Shown: positions 25,936 through 26,926 of the stretch, one piece after another
How the letters are laid out: the number at the start of each line of letters is the position of its first letter
Numbering within the stretch: position 1 is the first letter of the stretch
Assembly (NCBI GenBank): GCA_039933315.1
Contig: JBDTOI010000041.1
Coordinates: forward strand, 1 to 26,926
From: DASXRU01 sp039933315
GTDB lineage: Bacteria; Acidobacteriota; Blastocatellia; Pyrinomonadales; Pyrinomonadaceae
DNA length: 26,926 bases
Direction of reading: 5' to 3'
Position numbers and translations under genes: made by a program
The notes under the pieces: model-generated
What the model saw: the letters and a program-made list of their open reading frames with translations, nothing else
Told to the model about the DNA's origin: nothing
Databases searched by the model: none

Positions 25936-26926
25936 ATGCTCAAGTCGTTCCGCATTCGTGATATCGAGATCAGCCCGCCGCTAATCCTTTCGCCCATGGC
26001 GGGTGTAACCGACATTTCATTTCGCCGCCTGGTGAAGAGCCGCGGCGGAGTCGGCCTCACTGTGTCGGAGTTCATTTCCGTCGAAGGCCTGACGCGTAAC
26101 AACCCCAAATCAAAACGGCAGATGCGCTTCTACGAAGACGAGCGGCCTTTCGCGGTGCAGATCTTCGGGGGCCAGCCTGAGCGTATGCGCATGGCGGCGG
26201 AGATGGCCGAAGAGATCGGCGCCGACATACTAGATGTGAACTGCGGCTGTCCCGCGCCAAAGGTAGTGAAGCACGGCGGCGGCTCGGGACTCTTGAAGGA
26301 TCACGAACGCCTGGAAAGTATTCTGAAGGAAATCAAGAGGGCCATCACCATCCCGCTGACGGTCAAGATTCGCGCAGGCTTCTACGACAACAACATTAAT
26401 GCCGTCGAAACGGCCAGGCTGGCCGAGGCGTGTGGCGCCGAGCACATCGCGCTGCACGGCCGCACCAAAGAGCAGGGATATCGAGGCCTGGCTAATTGGG
26501 ATCTGGTGCGGCAAATCAAAGAGGTCGTGAGTGTGCCGGTGTCAGGCAGCGGAGATGTCACTACCATTGAGCAGGCGTTTGCGCGCTTTAACGAGACCCA
26601 CTGCAATGGCGTGTTGATTGGCCGGGGCGCGATGGCTAACCCGTGGATCTTTCGTCAGATTGAAGATGCCATTCACGGGCGCGAGATCTTTCAACCTACG
26701 CTCGATGACAAGCGAAACCTGCTGCTGGAATACTTCGATATGTTGCGGGAGGACATGCCTGAGTTGGCTGCCATTGGTCGCATGAAGCAACTGGCGGGGC
26801 AATTCACCCGTGGGCTTCAGGGCGGCGCGCTGTTTCGCACCGCGGTTTACCATTCACATTCAGTTGATGAAATCCTCGGCCGCATTACGGAATACTTCGA
26901 AGCGATTGCCGCCGGCCGAAAGTACT
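25936..26926 (+). CDS. dusB: tRNA-dihydrouridine synthase, DusB type (partial, runs off the end)
   Basis: The frame is open from ATG 25936 to the window end (330 codons). It is a flavoenzyme that reduces uridines in the D-loop of tRNA. The FMN-binding TIM barrel begins SPPLILSPMAGVTDISFRRL (residues 13-32). The active-site block is DVNCGCPAPKVVKHGGGSGL, where the Cys after NCG (Cys105) fits the catalytic cysteine. FMN-binding segments VKIRAG, HGRTKEQGY, VSGSGDV and IGRGAMANPWIF follow. The C-terminal helical tRNA-binding part has begun, so little is missing. It starts 3 bp after the PIN toxin stop, behind AAGG, so it is probably co-transcribed with the toxin-antitoxin pair. Confidence 0.94.
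   Translation, partial: MLKSFRIRDIEISPPLILSPMAGVTDISFRRLVKSRGGVGLTVSEFISVEGLTRNNPKSKRQMRFYEDERPFAVQIFGGQPERMRMAAEMAEEIGADILDVNCGCPAPKVVKHGGGSGLLKDHERLESILKEIKRAITIPLTVKIRAGFYDNNINAVETARLAEACGAEHIALHGRTKEQGYRGLANWDLVRQIKEVVSVPVSGSGDVTTIEQAFARFNETHCNGVLIGRGAMANPWIFRQIEDAIHGREIFQPTLDDKRNLLLEYFDMLREDMPELAAIGRMKQLAGQFTRGLQGGALFRTAVYHSHSVDEILGRITEYFEAIAAGRKY

Overview
The window looks like a chromosomal segment of a Gram-negative, lipopolysaccharide-type bacterium, most likely an acidobacterium (Blastocatellia/Pyrinomonadales-like). This is inferred from the gene mix (exosortase polysaccharide locus, SxtJ and DUF5989 proteins beside a carbamoyltransferase, YCF48-type protein, DUF4199, DUF104/PIN pair) and not from a marker gene. 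There are no rRNA or tRNA genes, no CRISPR array and no transposase.

Region 1 (1-960) is the end of a carbamoyltransferase gene, an SxtJ-like membrane protein and a 49-residue DUF5989 protein. Region 2 (1174-11758) is an exosortase-linked exopolysaccharide locus on the + strand: exosortase, EpsI, a TPR lipoprotein (PrsT-like), a Wzz-like chain-length protein, an ExeA-like ATPase, a CpsD-like tyrosine kinase, an initiating sugar-phosphate transferase and a periplasmic export protein. Together they would start, polymerise, control and export a polysaccharide, and process proteins carrying a sorting tail. No PEP-CTERM substrate gene is visible here.

Region 3 (11759-21375) is mostly housekeeping: a YCF48-like secreted protein, a VOC protein, lysS (the only - strand gene here), the heptose adenylyltransferase rfaE2, mfd, a SurA/PpiC-type chaperone and an S4 RNA-binding protein. 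The gaps hold three copies of a ~92-100 bp element made of two inverted hairpins (family A, REPIN-like). They also hold one copy of an unrelated element with the same design (family B).

Region 4 (21376-26926) has a divergent, stand-alone MreB homologue behind a very good sigma-54 promoter match, an L,D-transpeptidase, a DUF4199 membrane protein, and two overlapping - strand genes (membrane protein and TPR-like protein). It ends with a DUF104 antitoxin/PIN toxin pair whose toxin is broken by a single-base frameshift in a G run, and dusB running off the end of the window.

The points most worth following up are the REPIN-like families, where paired base changes stay within single hairpins; the sigma-54 promoter of the MreB homologue; the one-base break in the PIN toxin; and the exosortase locus that lacks a substrate gene.
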